A stretch of DNA of 16,217 bases from UBA1189 sp045594245 (GCA_045594245.1 JAZNYG010000070.1:1-16217); one strand, 5' to 3'; shown: positions 6,435 to 14,686, numbered from the stretch's first letter. The notes: a model not told the origin generated them from the letters alone. Made by a program: numbers and translations.

Positions 6435-7343
6435 CTATTTCATTTTTTCTCTCAGCAGGCGGGCAAACTGGTTGTTCACTCTGTGCCCGGGACGATTGGC
6501 CACGATGTAGCCTTTGATGGGTCGCCCTAAGAGCGACATGTCGCCGATGATGTCGAGCAACTTATGTCGTGCCGGCTCATTCTCCCATACCAAGGGGCGG
6601 TGGTTGATGTAACCGAGTTTTTTCGCATCCATGCGAGGTATTTTCATGGCATCGGCCAAGCGGTCGTAGCGGTCTTGCGGCATTTCGCGTTCATAGAGCA
6701 CGATGGAGTTGTCGAGGTCACCACCCTTGATGAGACCAGCTGCTAGCAGTGGTTCAATATCGCGTACGAAAACGAAGGTGCGGCTTGATGCAATCTCTTT
6801 CGGGAAATCCTCCATGTGCATCAGTACGGCTCGTTGGTTGCAGATGATGCTCGAATCGAACGATACGAGTACGTTCACCGCAAACTCCTCGGCCGGCATG
6901 ATTATCAGTGATGAGCCGCTCTTCTCGTCGTGATATTCGATGGTCTCTGTCACTACGAAGTAGTTCTTCTCTGCTTCCTGCTCTACGATGCCTACTCGCT
7001 GTATGTTGTCGACATACAGTTGGGCGCTACCTTCGAGGATAGGGAACTCGGGGCCGTTGACCTTGATGAGGCAGTTGTCGATGCCGAGTGCATAGAGTGC
7101 CGATAGGCCATGCTCTACGGTGCTTACACGCTCTGTGCCGTTTGAGAGCACGGTGCCGCGCTGTGTCTCGTTGACGTTTTCGGCCAGTGCCTCAATGATG
7201 GGCTCTCCCTCCACGTCGATGCGTTGTATCTTATATCCAAAGTTCTCCGGTGCAGGGTTGAACTCCACGGTGAGGTTGAGTCCCGTGTGCAGTCCCTTTC
7301 CGGACAATGAGAAACTATCTTTTATCGTGCGTTGTTTTGCCAT
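6435..7343 (-). CDS. lpxC: UDP-3-O-acyl-N-acetylglucosamine deacetylase LpxC, stand-alone (no FabZ domain)
   Basis: 302 residues. This zinc enzyme removes the acetyl group in the committed step of lipid A synthesis. The zinc ligands H78 (STVEH), H260 and D264 (RHKLLD) are present, as are the base E77 and the proton donor H287 (GHRVNN). The N-terminal IKDSFSLSGKGLHTG segment is typical. The protein ends at REKMK, right at the end of the LpxC domain. In the Bacteroidales I know (Bacteroides, most Prevotella), LpxC is fused to FabZ and is about 460 residues long; here the FabZ half is missing, and the 67 bases downstream are too short to hold it or a remnant. The deacetylase should be fully functional. 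lpxD ends 8 bases upstream. Confidence 0.97.
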   Translation of the reverse strand: MAKQRTIKDSFSLSGKGLHTGLNLTVEFNPAPENFGYKIQRIDVEGEPIIEALAENVNETQRGTVLSNGTERVSTVEHGLSALYALGIDNCLIKVNGPEFPILEGSAQLYVDNIQRVGIVEQEAEKNYFVVTETIEYHDEKSGSSLIIMPAEEFAVNVLVSFDSSIICNQRAVLMHMEDFPKEIASSRTFVFVRDIEPLLAAGLIKGGDLDNSIVLYEREMPQDRYDRLADAMKIPRMDAKKLGYINHRPLVWENEPARHKLLDIIGDMSLLGRPIKGYIVANRPGHRVNNQFARLLREKMK

Positions 7344-7351
7344 ATCTTGTT

Positions 7352-8404
7352 TTAGGCCTTGCCGCCATCGGCAAGTTGTTGCTTTAATGTTTCAATCTCC
7401 TTCTTCAGGGCGTCCATTTCGCGGTACATCTCAGGTAGTTTCTTGAACACTACTGTTGCGCGGGCAAACTGCGTGTGGTCGAATGCGGGGTAGCCCATCA
7501 CGGCCTTGCCATCTTTCACGCTGTTCGAGATGGCCGAGTGTCCGCCCACCTTTACTTGATTGCCTACCTGTATGTGTCCGCTGATGCCGGTTTGTCCGCC
7601 CACCATACACCAACTGCCTACCTTGGTAGAACCTGCGATGCCACACTGGGCAGCCATGACGGTGTGCTCATCAATGACTACATTGTGGGCAACTTGTACC
7701 ATGTTGTCGAGCTTCACGCCGCGCTTGATGATGGTAGCTCCCATCGTGGCACGGTCGATGCAGGTGTTGGCACCTATCTCCACATCATCCTCCAATACGG
7801 CGATGCCTATCTGGGGAATCTTCTCGTATCCGTTGGCACCGGGTGCGAAGCCGAAGCCATCCGAGCCCACTACGCTACCGGCGTGGAGGATACAGCGGTT
7901 GCCTACCTTACAGTCGTGATAGATGGTGACGCCGTTGTAGAGCGTGCAGTCGCTGCCGATGGTGGCATTGTCGCCCACCGACACGTTGGCTTCTATGATG
8001 GTGTTGTCGCCAATGACAGCTCTTTCGCCCACATATACGAATGGTCCGATATATACATTCTCGCCGATAGTGGCCGATGCGGCTACCGATGCCATGGTGC
8101 TGATGCCTGTCTTCTTCGGCTTCATCGACTCGTACAGTGCCATCAGCTTGGCCAGGCTCTCATAGGCATTGGCTGTCTTGATGAGCGTAGCCTTGATGGG
8201 CTTCTCGGCCACGAAGTCGCTATTCACCAGTACGATGCTCGACTGTGTGTCATATATGTATGAAGTGTATTTCGGATTGGCCAAGAAGGACAATGCACCG
8301 GGCATGCCCTCTTCTATCTTCGCAAAGGTACATACAGTGGCATTCTCATCGCCTACAATCTCTCCGCCGATAAACGCTGCAATCTGCTTCGCTGAAAATT
8401 CCAT
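7352..8404 (-). CDS. lpxD: UDP-3-O-acylglucosamine N-acyltransferase LpxD
   Basis: 350 residues. This is the third enzyme of the pathway; it adds the N-linked 3-hydroxyacyl chain. An N-terminal uridine-binding domain (1-100, EFSAKQIAAFIGGEIVGD..., GALSFLANPKY) precedes a hexapeptide-repeat beta helix (about 105-310). The catalytic histidine is H240 in MVQVAHN, equivalent to His239 of E. coli. The C-terminus is a heptad-like helix (LPEMYREMDALKKEIETLKQ) that should form the trimer bundle. It is the first gene of the run lpxD-lpxC-lpxA-pRiA4b-miaA and has an excellent promoter 43 bases upstream. In related genomes an HD-domain phosphohydrolase precedes it, as here. Confidence 0.97.
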   Translation of the reverse strand: MEFSAKQIAAFIGGEIVGDENATVCTFAKIEEGMPGALSFLANPKYTSYIYDTQSSIVLVNSDFVAEKPIKATLIKTANAYESLAKLMALYESMKPKKTGISTMASVAASATIGENVYIGPFVYVGERAVIGDNTIIEANVSVGDNATIGSDCTLYNGVTIYHDCKVGNRCILHAGSVVGSDGFGFAPGANGYEKIPQIGIAVLEDDVEIGANTCIDRATMGATIIKRGVKLDNMVQVAHNVVIDEHTVMAAQCGIAGSTKVGSWCMVGGQTGISGHIQVGNQVKVGGHSAISNSVKDGKAVMGYPAFDHTQFARATVVFKKLPEMYREMDALKKEIETLKQQLADGGKA

Positions 8405-8446
8405 CTATCTGTTCTGTTCTAAATAGTACATTACTTTATATCTGTG

Positions 8447-8477
8447 CAAAGGTAGGCATTATTCTTGTATTTTCAAA
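8447..8477 (-). promoter_or_regulatory. Promoter of the lpxD-lpxC-lpxA operon
   Basis: On the minus strand a TTTG (complement of 8474-8477) is followed after exactly 19 bases by TACCTTTG (complement of 8447-8454). This is the consensus TTTG-N19-TAnnTTTG of the Bacteroidetes housekeeping sigma factor. Transcription should start near 8440, giving a leader of about 36 bases before ATG 8404. Confidence 0.85.
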
Positions 8478-8639
8478 CCTTTGCTCCCATAATCTTCACC
8501 AATCACTAGGGTGGATACACTTAAATAGGGTTGTCAAGTGTCGAATTTGTCATTTTGGGGGTGAAAAATTACATTTCCAGGAACCCATATCGTGTACACA
8601 CCTTGGTAGGTGAAGTGCGTGTGTGATAAGCGCGTTTCT
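8478..8639. other. Spacer between the HD gene and the lpx promoter, with a short dyad
   Basis: No coding frame is supported. A dyad ACACTT (8517-8522) / AAGTGT (8536-8541) surrounds the motif AATAGGG. No hairpin with a T run is seen for the HD gene, so its transcript may continue into the lpx operon. Confidence 0.4.
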
Positions 8640-9860
8640 TTAGAGCCGTTGATAGCAGATGAAGTATTTCTTTACCTTTTTCTCTAATAATGAGAGGTTA
8701 AACATGTCTGAGGCTTCGGCTATGTCGCGTGTGGAGCCGTCGTTGTAGAGTATCTCTATATGGTCATCGGCTGCGGTGTACATATCCTTCTCCTGAGTGC
8801 CTGCACAGAGCAGATAGGTGGCCTCTTCCTTACTGACGCCGAGGTTTGCTGTGATGTTGTGGATGAGGCTTTCTTGGAATGCTTGGTCGAAGGGCTTGGG
8901 GCTGAATTCTACCTTGAACAATCTTCGGTTTACCAGTCCGCTGCTAAGTGTTGCGAGCACCTTGTCGGGGTGTGAGCTCCATACCTTCAGTGCGCTCCAT
9001 ATATCGTTGTCGTCGAGCTGCGTGAAGGTGTTGAGACAGTCTTCGTCGTTGAAGAAGGTTTCGCGTGTGATGTCAGTGTAGAGGAAATGGTGCAGGGCAG
9101 GGGAGGCGAAGAGCTCTTCGCCTGCTTTGGCCAGCTCCTTGGCACGTGTGAGCGTGCTGATGAGCATTTTTTCGCAGGCTACGGAGGTCTTGTGCAGATA
9201 CACCTGCCAGTACATCAGGCGGCGTGCGGTGAGGAAGTTTTCGATAGAGTATATTCCCTTCGACTCCACTACCAGGTGGTCGTCCTTGACATCAAGCATT
9301 TTGATGATACGTGCCGAGCCTATGTTGCCCTCGGTGACACCCGTGTAGAAGCTGTCGCGGCGCAGGTAGTCGAGGCGGTCCATGTCGAGTTGGCTACTCA
9401 CGAGCTGGTGCAGGAAGCGCTTCTCATATTCATCCTTGTATATGCGTATGGCGAGGTCGAGCCGTCCGCCCAGTTCGCGGTTCATCTGCTTCATCAGCAG
9501 CAGGGATATCTCCTCATGGTGCACTCCCGGTGCAAGTGTGTTTTCTAGCACGTGGGAGAAGGGGCCATGCCCCACATCATGCAGTAGGATGGCGAGTTTT
9601 ACCGCTTCGGCTTCGTGATCAGAGATCTCTACACCCTTGCCGCGTAACGACTGTATGGCCTCTGTCATCAGGAAGAAGGCGCCCAGCGAATGCTGAAAAC
9701 GTGTGTGCTGTGCTCCGGGGTATACCATCGATGACAGTCCCAGTTGCTTGATACGATGTAGACGTTGCATGGTGGGGTGGGTGACCACCTCCATGATGAT
9801 TCCCTTGGGGATATTGATGAACCCGAATACCGGGTCGTTGATGATTTTTCCTGATTGCAT
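8640..9860 (-). CDS. HD-domain metal-dependent phosphohydrolase (dGTPase/SAMHD1-like)
   Basis: 406 residues from ATG 9860 (MQSGKIINDP...). The frame stays open upstream to 9989, but that extension is encoded by a duplicated promoter-like repeat and is not a credible protein. The metal site is clear: H57 in HTRFQHS, then the HD pair H94-D95 in LLHDVGHGPFSH, and HHEE at 114-117. A conserved D..D motif with DMDRLDYLRRD follows near residue 160. The fold resembles the YdhJ/dGTP-triphosphohydrolase relatives; natural substrates of this subgroup are uncertain. It lies upstream of lpxD on the same strand with a 235-base gap. This order is one I associate with Bacteroidales, so it may be co-regulated with lipid A synthesis. 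Confidence 0.9.
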   Translation of the reverse strand: MQSGKIINDPVFGFINIPKGIIMEVVTHPTMQRLHRIKQLGLSSMVYPGAQHTRFQHSLGAFFLMTEAIQSLRGKGVEISDHEAEAVKLAILLHDVGHGPFSHVLENTLAPGVHHEEISLLLMKQMNRELGGRLDLAIRIYKDEYEKRFLHQLVSSQLDMDRLDYLRRDSFYTGVTEGNIGSARIIKMLDVKDDHLVVESKGIYSIENFLTARRLMYWQVYLHKTSVACEKMLISTLTRAKELAKAGEELFASPALHHFLYTDITRETFFNDEDCLNTFTQLDDNDIWSALKVWSSHPDKVLATLSSGLVNRRLFKVEFSPKPFDQAFQESLIHNITANLGVSKEEATYLLCAGTQEKDMYTAADDHIEILYNDGSTRDIAEASDMFNLSLLEKKVKKYFICYQRL

Positions 9861-9892
9861 TGTGCCGTTTCTCTTCTTTTCAAAAAATTGGT

Positions 9893-10040
9893 GCAAATAT
9901 ACAAACAAACGAGCGAGAAATACGGAGTTTACTCCGATATTTTTCACAGCGAGTGCAGCACATATTCGCGATTCATCGCAAATATACAAACAAACGAGCG
10001 AGAAATACGGAGTTTACTCCGATATTTTTCACAGCGAGTG
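9893..10040. repeat. Perfect 63-base direct repeat (two copies, 85-base period)
   Basis: Bases 9893-9955 and 9978-10040 are identical over 63 positions. The 22 bases between them are unrelated. Each copy holds a hairpin CGGAGT-TT-ACTCCG and, on the minus strand, a TATATTTG -7-type box (complement of 9894-9901 and 9979-9986). The copy nearest the HD gene ends 33 bases from its ATG. The duplication therefore gives the HD gene two promoter-like modules in tandem and lies in the divergent region shared with the acyl-CoA synthetase gene. Confidence 0.9.
9894..9901 (-). promoter_or_regulatory. -7 box of the HD-domain gene promoter
   Basis: TATATTTG on the minus strand, 33 bases before ATG 9860, predicts a start near 9887 and a leader of about 26 bases. 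The -33 region (TTTCTCGCTCG) is not a clean TTTG. A second identical box at 9979-9986 would be an upstream alternative. Confidence 0.6.
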
Positions 10041-10212
10041 ATGTGTTTGTATTTATTCGTGATAAAAATTCGGTCAGATTCTTGCTGGGGATGGGCCCTC
10101 ATCATTCTGTTTATAACACGCCATTTTATCTGCTATATTTACACATCTGCATTTGTAAAGTGTAATATGGGATAGTAAAATATGGCAAAAACCGCATTTT
10201 TGTTTGTGTAAT

Positions 10213-10244
10213 TTTGCAATTAAAAAAGGTTAAACGTATATTTG
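10213..10244 (+). promoter_or_regulatory. Promoter of the acyl-CoA synthetase gene
   Basis: TTTG at 10213-10216, 20 bases, then TATATTTG at 10237-10244. The start should be near 10251. The leader of about 45 bases ends in an A-rich tract directly before ATG 10297. Confidence 0.8.
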
Positions 10245-10296
10245 CACTCAATAAAACCGACAGGAGCCAAGCTTCTGGTCAAAAAAAAACAATTTT

Positions 10297-12198
10297 ATGA
10301 AAAAGACATTAGTAGATTTGTTTGAAGAATCGGTTCGCAGATTCCCCAACAACACATTCCTGTTGGAGAAGACGAACAAAGTGTTTGAGCCTACTACCTA
10401 CAAGCAGGTGCAGGAAAAGGTGTACCAGCTGGGTGCAGGACTTCAGGCGTTGGGCGTGAAGAAAGGCGACAACATGGCCTTGCTCAGCGAGGGCCGCAAC
10501 ATGTGGGTTATCGGCGAGTTGGCTATGTTCTATGCAGGTGCGGTCAATGTGCCCCTGTCTATCAAGTTGGAAGAGAGCAACGACCTCATGTTCCGTCTCA
10601 TCCACGGCGACGTGAAGTACATCATGGTATCGGGCAACCAGCTCAAGAAGGTGCGCCTGATCAAGGATAAGCTCCCTGCCGTGGAGAAGATTATCGTATT
10701 CGACCCGCAGGAGACATATGAGGAGCGCGAGATTGCGCTTGCCGAGGTGCAGCAGATGGGCGACGAGTGGCTCAAGAGCCATACTATGGAGGAGTTCCTC
10801 GCCGTAGGACAATCGCTCCAGAACGACGATATCGCCACCATCACCTACACCAGCGGTACTACTGCCGACCCCAAGGGCGTGGTGCTCACACACCGCAACT
10901 ATACCTCCAATGTGGAGCAGGCCCGCACGCTGGTGAATATCGACGAAACATGGCGCACGCTCATCATCCTGCCGCTCGACCACTGCTTCGCCCACGTCGT
11001 AGGCTTCTACATCATGATGGCTACAGGTGCCACCGCTGCCACCGTACAGGTAGGTCGCACAGGTGCCGAGACCTTGCGCAATATCCCGCTCAATATCAAG
11101 GAGGTGCGTCCTCACTTCATCCTCAGTGTGCCCTCATTGGCCAAGACCTTCAAGAAGAACATCGAGGGCACCATCAAGAAGAAAGGTGCCATGACCATGC
11201 GCCTCTTCCAGTGGGGTATGGCCATCAACCAGTGCTACTATGGCGACAGCAACCTCGACTCCAAGGGCTTGCGTGCATGCCTGAAGCCTCTCGTATGGTT
11301 GTTCGACAAGGTTATCTTCTCCAAGGTACGCGAAGGATTCGGTGGCGAGATACGCTTCTTCATCGGTGGTGGCGCATTGCTCGACAAGGACCTGCAGAAG
11401 TTCTACATCGGTGTCGGCATGCCCATGTTCCAGGGCTACGGCCTGTCAGAGGCCACTCCCGTCATCTCATCCAATGGCCCCGACCTCTATCGCTTCGGTT
11501 CGAGCGGTAAGCTGGTGAAGCCCATCGAGGTGAAGATCTGCGATAGCGAAGGCAAGGAGCTTCCCACAGGCGAGCTCGGCGAAATCGTCGTTCGTGGCGA
11601 GAACGTGATGAAGGGCTACTGGAAGAATCCCGAATCAACAGCCGATACCGTACGCGACGGATGGCTCTACACCGGCGACCTCGGTTATATGTCAGCAGAG
11701 AACCTCCTCTACGTGAAGGGCCGCTTCAAGAGCCTCCTCATCTCCAGCGACGGTGAGAAATACAGCCCCGAAGGCATCGAGGAAGCATTCGTAGAGCATC
11801 TGGCCACCGTAGATCAGGTAATCCTCTACAACAACCAGTCGCCCTACACCATCGCACTGCTCGTGCCCAACAAGGAGAACATCCGCGCCCGTCTCAAGGA
11901 GCAGAACCTCGACCTCACCACCGAGGAGGGCCGCAAGGCAGGCGTTCAGCTCATCGATGCCGACATCGCCCGCTTCAAGAAGGGTGGCGACCTGGCCGAG
12001 CTCTTCCCCGACCGTTGGTTGCCCAGCACCTTCGCTGTATTGCCCGAGGCATTCACCGAGCAGAACGGCATGATGAACAGCACCATGAAGATCGTTCGCG
12101 GCAAGATCGAGAAGGCCTATGCCGACCGCATCGAGGCACTCTACACCGCCGAGGGCAAGGGCATCCTCAATGCCAAGAACCTCGAGTCATTGGCCTAA
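10297..12198 (+). CDS. Long-chain fatty acid-CoA ligase (AMP-forming), FadD-like
   Basis: 633 residues. The enzyme activates a fatty acid with ATP to an acyl-adenylate, then transfers it to coenzyme A. Motifs are in order: the ATP-binding loop TYTSGTTADPKG (183-194), the adenine-pocket motif GYGLSEATP (380-388) and the hinge motif DGWLYTGDLG (454-463), followed by KGRFKSLLISSDGEKYSPEG with the C-terminal lysine region. Length fits the 600-residue class seen in Bacteroidetes. It is monocistronic, with its own promoter and terminator. Codon use is strikingly biased to ctc, acc, ggc, gac and aag, unlike the AT-rich intergenic regions, which suggests strong expression. Whether it serves degradation, lipid remodelling or recycling of fatty acids cannot be told from the neighbours. 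Confidence 0.93.
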   Translation: MKKTLVDLFEESVRRFPNNTFLLEKTNKVFEPTTYKQVQEKVYQLGAGLQALGVKKGDNMALLSEGRNMWVIGELAMFYAGAVNVPLSIKLEESNDLMFRLIHGDVKYIMVSGNQLKKVRLIKDKLPAVEKIIVFDPQETYEEREIALAEVQQMGDEWLKSHTMEEFLAVGQSLQNDDIATITYTSGTTADPKGVVLTHRNYTSNVEQARTLVNIDETWRTLIILPLDHCFAHVVGFYIMMATGATAATVQVGRTGAETLRNIPLNIKEVRPHFILSVPSLAKTFKKNIEGTIKKKGAMTMRLFQWGMAINQCYYGDSNLDSKGLRACLKPLVWLFDKVIFSKVREGFGGEIRFFIGGGALLDKDLQKFYIGVGMPMFQGYGLSEATPVISSNGPDLYRFGSSGKLVKPIEVKICDSEGKELPTGELGEIVVRGENVMKGYWKNPESTADTVRDGWLYTGDLGYMSAENLLYVKGRFKSLLISSDGEKYSPEGIEEAFVEHLATVDQVILYNNQSPYTIALLVPNKENIRARLKEQNLDLTTEEGRKAGVQLIDADIARFKKGGDLAELFPDRWLPSTFAVLPEAFTEQNGMMNSTMKIVRGKIEKAYADRIEALYTAEGKGILNAKNLESLA

Positions 12199-12239
12199 AA
12201 AAGCATCAAGAGCACCTCATCAAGAGCTCTTGCTCACCA

Positions 12240-12279
12240 TACAGGGCGCACCCGTCAAGGTGCGCCCTGTACTCTTTTT
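12240..12279 (+). terminator. Intrinsic terminator of the acyl-CoA synthetase gene
   Basis: A 13 base-pair GC-rich stem (arms 12240-12252 and 12259-12271, loop CGTCAA) is followed by CTCTTTTT. It lies 41 bases after the stop codon. Confidence 0.92.
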
Positions 12280-12452
12280 GTGTGATTGCGGGGGTGTGAA
12301 CCTATGGGAGTGGTGTCACATCCATGTACAATGTGCCCTTCATGGAAAAATTTACTAGTTTGATTGCCGAGATAATCTTACCGATCTCGTCTGTATATGC
12401 CCTTTCTTGTTTGTAGTAAATTTACAAAAAAAGAAGAAGATATATAAATCTA
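12280..12452. other. Gene-free spacer with a short dyad
   Basis: No gene is seen. A dyad TGTGA (12295-12299) / TCACA (12316-12320) encloses CCTATGGGAGTGG, in which ACCTATGGGAGT itself is nearly self-complementary. A second small dyad GAGAT/ATCTC lies near 12368-12390. Confidence 0.3.
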
Positions 12453-12498
12453 AAAAAATAAATTGGGAGGCTGGGTAAAGAATCTCAGCCTCCCAATT
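12453..12498 (-). terminator. Intrinsic terminator of the minus-strand envelope gene set
   Basis: A perfect 13 base-pair stem (arms 12461-12473 and 12486-12498) is followed on the minus strand by TATTTTTTT. It lies 180 bases past the stop of the lipoprotein gene, leaving an unusually long 3' region or room for a separate small RNA. Confidence 0.85.
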
Positions 12499-12679
12499 CT
12501 ATAGAAGAGAGTGAAGGGGCTTTTTCAGCATCGTCGTTCTGATATGCCCTCGACAGAGTAGAATACGTCGGTACGCTCCTTCTTGTTGCTTCAACGATAT
12601 TGCCAACGTTTACTGTATAACTGCAAGATCAGTCTTGGCACTCTATCCGAGAAGCTTGAGTTGCACTCGCTTAATGGCA
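12499..12679 (-). other. Long 3' region or candidate small RNA upstream of the terminator
   Basis: These 181 bases separate the lipoprotein stop from the first strong terminator. A minus-strand frame is open in part but has no start codon and no recognisable family. I see no second promoter of the TAnnTTTG type inside. It may be an untranslated 3' end, a processed RNA or a decayed gene. Confidence 0.3.
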
Positions 12680-13339
12680 TTATTCTGTGACGGGGCGAAC
12701 GATGAGGCCGTTGTGACGGCCGTAATAGTCGATGTAGAGCTTACTTTTGTAGGAGGAGAAGTAGAGAGCATACGCGCATCCGTTGTCTTCCTTGTGCGTG
12801 CCAGACCAGTAGTAACCATCATGGTAGTAGCTCCCCCCACCAGGAAGAAAGATTGAATTACCATTGGGGCCGGTAACCTTATAGCCGTAGACTCCGCTTT
12901 GGGTAGTCCAACGCCAAGTGCAATCATTGAGGAGCTCTCTAATCTCGGCAGAGGTAGGCATACGCCATGAGCCTCCCCAATTGGCCGTGGCGGCATCGTA
13001 GGCAGGAGTCAAATGACCTATAAAATCGATGATGCCTCGAGATCTCAACGCTGATAAAGACAAGTCAGCAGTGAGGCTGTTATCTGTAGTATAGCTCGAC
13101 TTCGCCGCTGTCTCTCCCCAGGCAAAATAGGTACCATAGTCCTCGGGAGACTTGGCGCCCACGTTGCAACTTGCCCACTTAACGGACAAGCCGAGGTCAA
13201 CGGCCTTATAAGACGAAGTACCGGGAGTGGTGTTGTCATCCTCACTCTCAGGCTCGCAAGATACCAAGCCCAACGACACCACAGGCAACAAAGCAGCGAA
13301 CAGGAACGTGCGCAAAAGCGCAAAAATATTTCTTCTCAT
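12680..13339 (-). CDS. Lipoprotein with Fibrobacter succinogenes major paralogous domain
   Basis: 219 residues from ATG 13339 (MRRNIFALLR...). A lipoprotein signal ends in the lipobox LVSC, with C28 the predicted lipid-modified residue. An acidic linker follows (EPESEDDNTT), then from about 43 to the end one paralogous domain: YKAVDLGLSVKWASCNVGAK, YFAWGET, WRMPTSAEIRELL, YWSGTH and the closing LIVRPV. This pattern is abundant in Bacteroidetes and Fibrobacter surface proteins; its function is not known. The longer in-frame start at 13393 is not credible, because the signal peptide would be displaced. It is the last gene of the minus-strand set, 41 bases after the barrel gene. Its first ten residues are identical to those of the BACON lipoprotein at 15806 on the other strand. 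Confidence 0.88.
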   Translation of the reverse strand: MRRNIFALLRTFLFAALLPVVSLGLVSCEPESEDDNTTPGTSSYKAVDLGLSVKWASCNVGAKSPEDYGTYFAWGETAAKSSYTTDNSLTADLSLSALRSRGIIDFIGHLTPAYDAATANWGGSWRMPTSAEIRELLNDCTWRWTTQSGVYGYKVTGPNGNSIFLPGGGSYYHDGYYWSGTHKEDNGCAYALYFSSYKSKLYIDYYGRHNGLIVRPVTE

Positions 13340-13380
13340 AACAAAATATCGTTTAATAATTGATAAATAGGTAATTAAGG

Positions 13381-14100
13381 TTAGAATATCCAACCAACAT
13401 GGAACTGGAGATTTTCAGTCCGACCTCCCATCTTGTCAACGACTTCCGTGTCAAACAATGATGTGAACCCCACAAGATAATTTACACCTATTTGGAAGTG
13501 GGAGATCCAAAAACTAGTGCCAAGGCTAAGGCCTGCATCCACGTTTTGTCTTTGAGTCCATTCATCGAAAAGTTCTTTCGTGTTATCATACTTTGCATCA
13601 AAGCTCATGGCGTAGTCAAAGCTCAAGAATGCACCGAATTCTAACATGTTCCACGCGAACTTCGGATTACCTATCTTGAATGTCAATTTAGGATTGGCTA
13701 TCAGACTATGTTTTAACACACTTGCCCAATCTGCACCTCCGAGAGATTTGACAACAGTGCCTCTCGACGAAAGTCCTGCTTCAATACCCCAGAAGAAAGC
13801 AGCAACACCTCCATTTTGCAAGAATGGCTTATCATAACCAAACACCAGGCTATATCCCGTAGATGAGGGATACGAGAGTATCCATTCGTCCTTCGCGCTG
13901 AAATACAAATTGGAAGGCCCCCCTTTTACATAAAAACTGGGTTCGAAAGGAATGATAGGCTTGGGCTCTTTTACAGGAGCAACAGGCTTTGGTTCTTCTT
14001 CTACGAGACGCACTACACGCGAACTGCTTGATGACACAATCTGTGCTTGGGCACATACGCCCATTACCACCATCAATGTGGCAAACAGAAACTTCTTCAT
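13381..14100 (-). CDS. Secreted outer membrane beta-barrel protein
   Basis: 239 residues from ATG 14100; a TTG three codons upstream is in frame but less likely. A signal peptide (MKKFLFATLMVVMGVCAQAQ, cleavage after AQA) is followed by a serine run and a proline-lysine linker (KPVAPVKEPKPIIPFEP, about 39-55). The rest is beta-rich: SFYVKGGPSNLYF, YSLVFGYDK, FFWGIEAGLSS, AWNMLEFGAFLSF, SFWISHFQIGVNYLVGF. The protein ends LQFHVGWIF, with a terminal phenylalanine as expected for barrel insertion. The linker might reach into the periplasm or cell wall. The gene starts 28 bases after the stop of the upstream secreted protein, so the two are surely co-transcribed. No ligand can be inferred. Confidence 0.82.
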   Translation of the reverse strand: MKKFLFATLMVVMGVCAQAQIVSSSSSRVVRLVEEEPKPVAPVKEPKPIIPFEPSFYVKGGPSNLYFSAKDEWILSYPSSTGYSLVFGYDKPFLQNGGVAAFFWGIEAGLSSRGTVVKSLGGADWASVLKHSLIANPKLTFKIGNPKFAWNMLEFGAFLSFDYAMSFDAKYDNTKELFDEWTQRQNVDAGLSLGTSFWISHFQIGVNYLVGFTSLFDTEVVDKMGGRTENLQFHVGWIF

Positions 14101-14128
14101 AATACTCAAATTTATAATAGAGGAGGAT

Positions 14129-14632
14129 TTACTTCACTATCGCATTCAACTTGTCGCGCTCCGATGTGGTCTGCACCTTTTCCATACGTATCCATTCCAG
14201 GTCGCCGTCATCGGCTGTCTTCCAATTGATGAAGTTGGCTGGAAACCCTACCACCTCAAGTGTACCGCCATTCTTCAAGTCGACCGTCTCGAAATTGAAC
14301 GTAGCGGCAACGATTACATCACAATTGTGCTTTTCTGCAGATTTGTACACTCCGTAGCTTCTGAGGTTCGAGAAGTTAAGGGTCCCATTTGCTGTGATTG
14401 CGCCCAAATCCATCAGCTCTGTACCCGTGAATTCCCATTTGTCTCGGATTCGCCCTTTCGAGTTGTCTACTTGCAGCTCCACGGTGAGCGGTCTCACGTA
14501 GGCGTTGGACATCACATCCAACAGACGTGCCTGTGTTTCCTTTAGGCTGATTACTTCAGTGGTCTTTTGTGCCATAGCACTAGCTGCACACGCTACTGAG
14601 AGGATTGCAGCCATCAGAACTTTTTTGTTCAT
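14129..14632 (-). CDS. Secreted protein of unknown function
   Basis: 167 residues. A signal peptide (MNKKVLMAAILSVACAASAMA-Q) gives a periplasmic or envelope protein with no lipobox. The mature part begins KTTEVISLKETQARLLDVMSN and holds a mixed alpha/beta domain with the stretch KHNCDVIVAATFNFETVDLK and GGTLEVVGFPANFINWK. Short secreted proteins of this kind, with an 'AxxHxxDVIVxATF...' core, occur beside barrel genes in Bacteroidales, but I do not know a function. It is the first gene of the three-gene set and is followed 28 bases later by the barrel gene. The nearest promoter-like box is far upstream (14970), implying a leader of about 330 bases. Confidence 0.8.
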   Translation of the reverse strand: MNKKVLMAAILSVACAASAMAQKTTEVISLKETQARLLDVMSNAYVRPLTVELQVDNSKGRIRDKWEFTGTELMDLGAITANGTLNFSNLRSYGVYKSAEKHNCDVIVAATFNFETVDLKNGGTLEVVGFPANFINWKTADDGDLEWIRMEKVQTTSERDKLNAIVK

Positions 14633-14686
14633 AACGTTGTAGTTTTTCCGTTGCCTGCAAGTCCCCCAAAATCAGCGTTAATACAT

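Noticed and set aside
7475..8263. 262-residue frame on the plus strand opposite lpxD
   Set aside because: Shadow frame of the repetitive hexapeptide coding sequence; no family features and no promoter.
9861..9989. N-terminal extension of the HD protein by 43 residues
   Set aside because: It is encoded by one copy of a perfect DNA repeat that carries the promoter box; the HD family start fits ATG 9860.
10309..11115. 268-residue minus-strand frame inside the acyl-CoA synthetase gene
   Set aside because: Antisense shadow caused by strong codon bias; histidine and leucine-rich with no recognisable domain.
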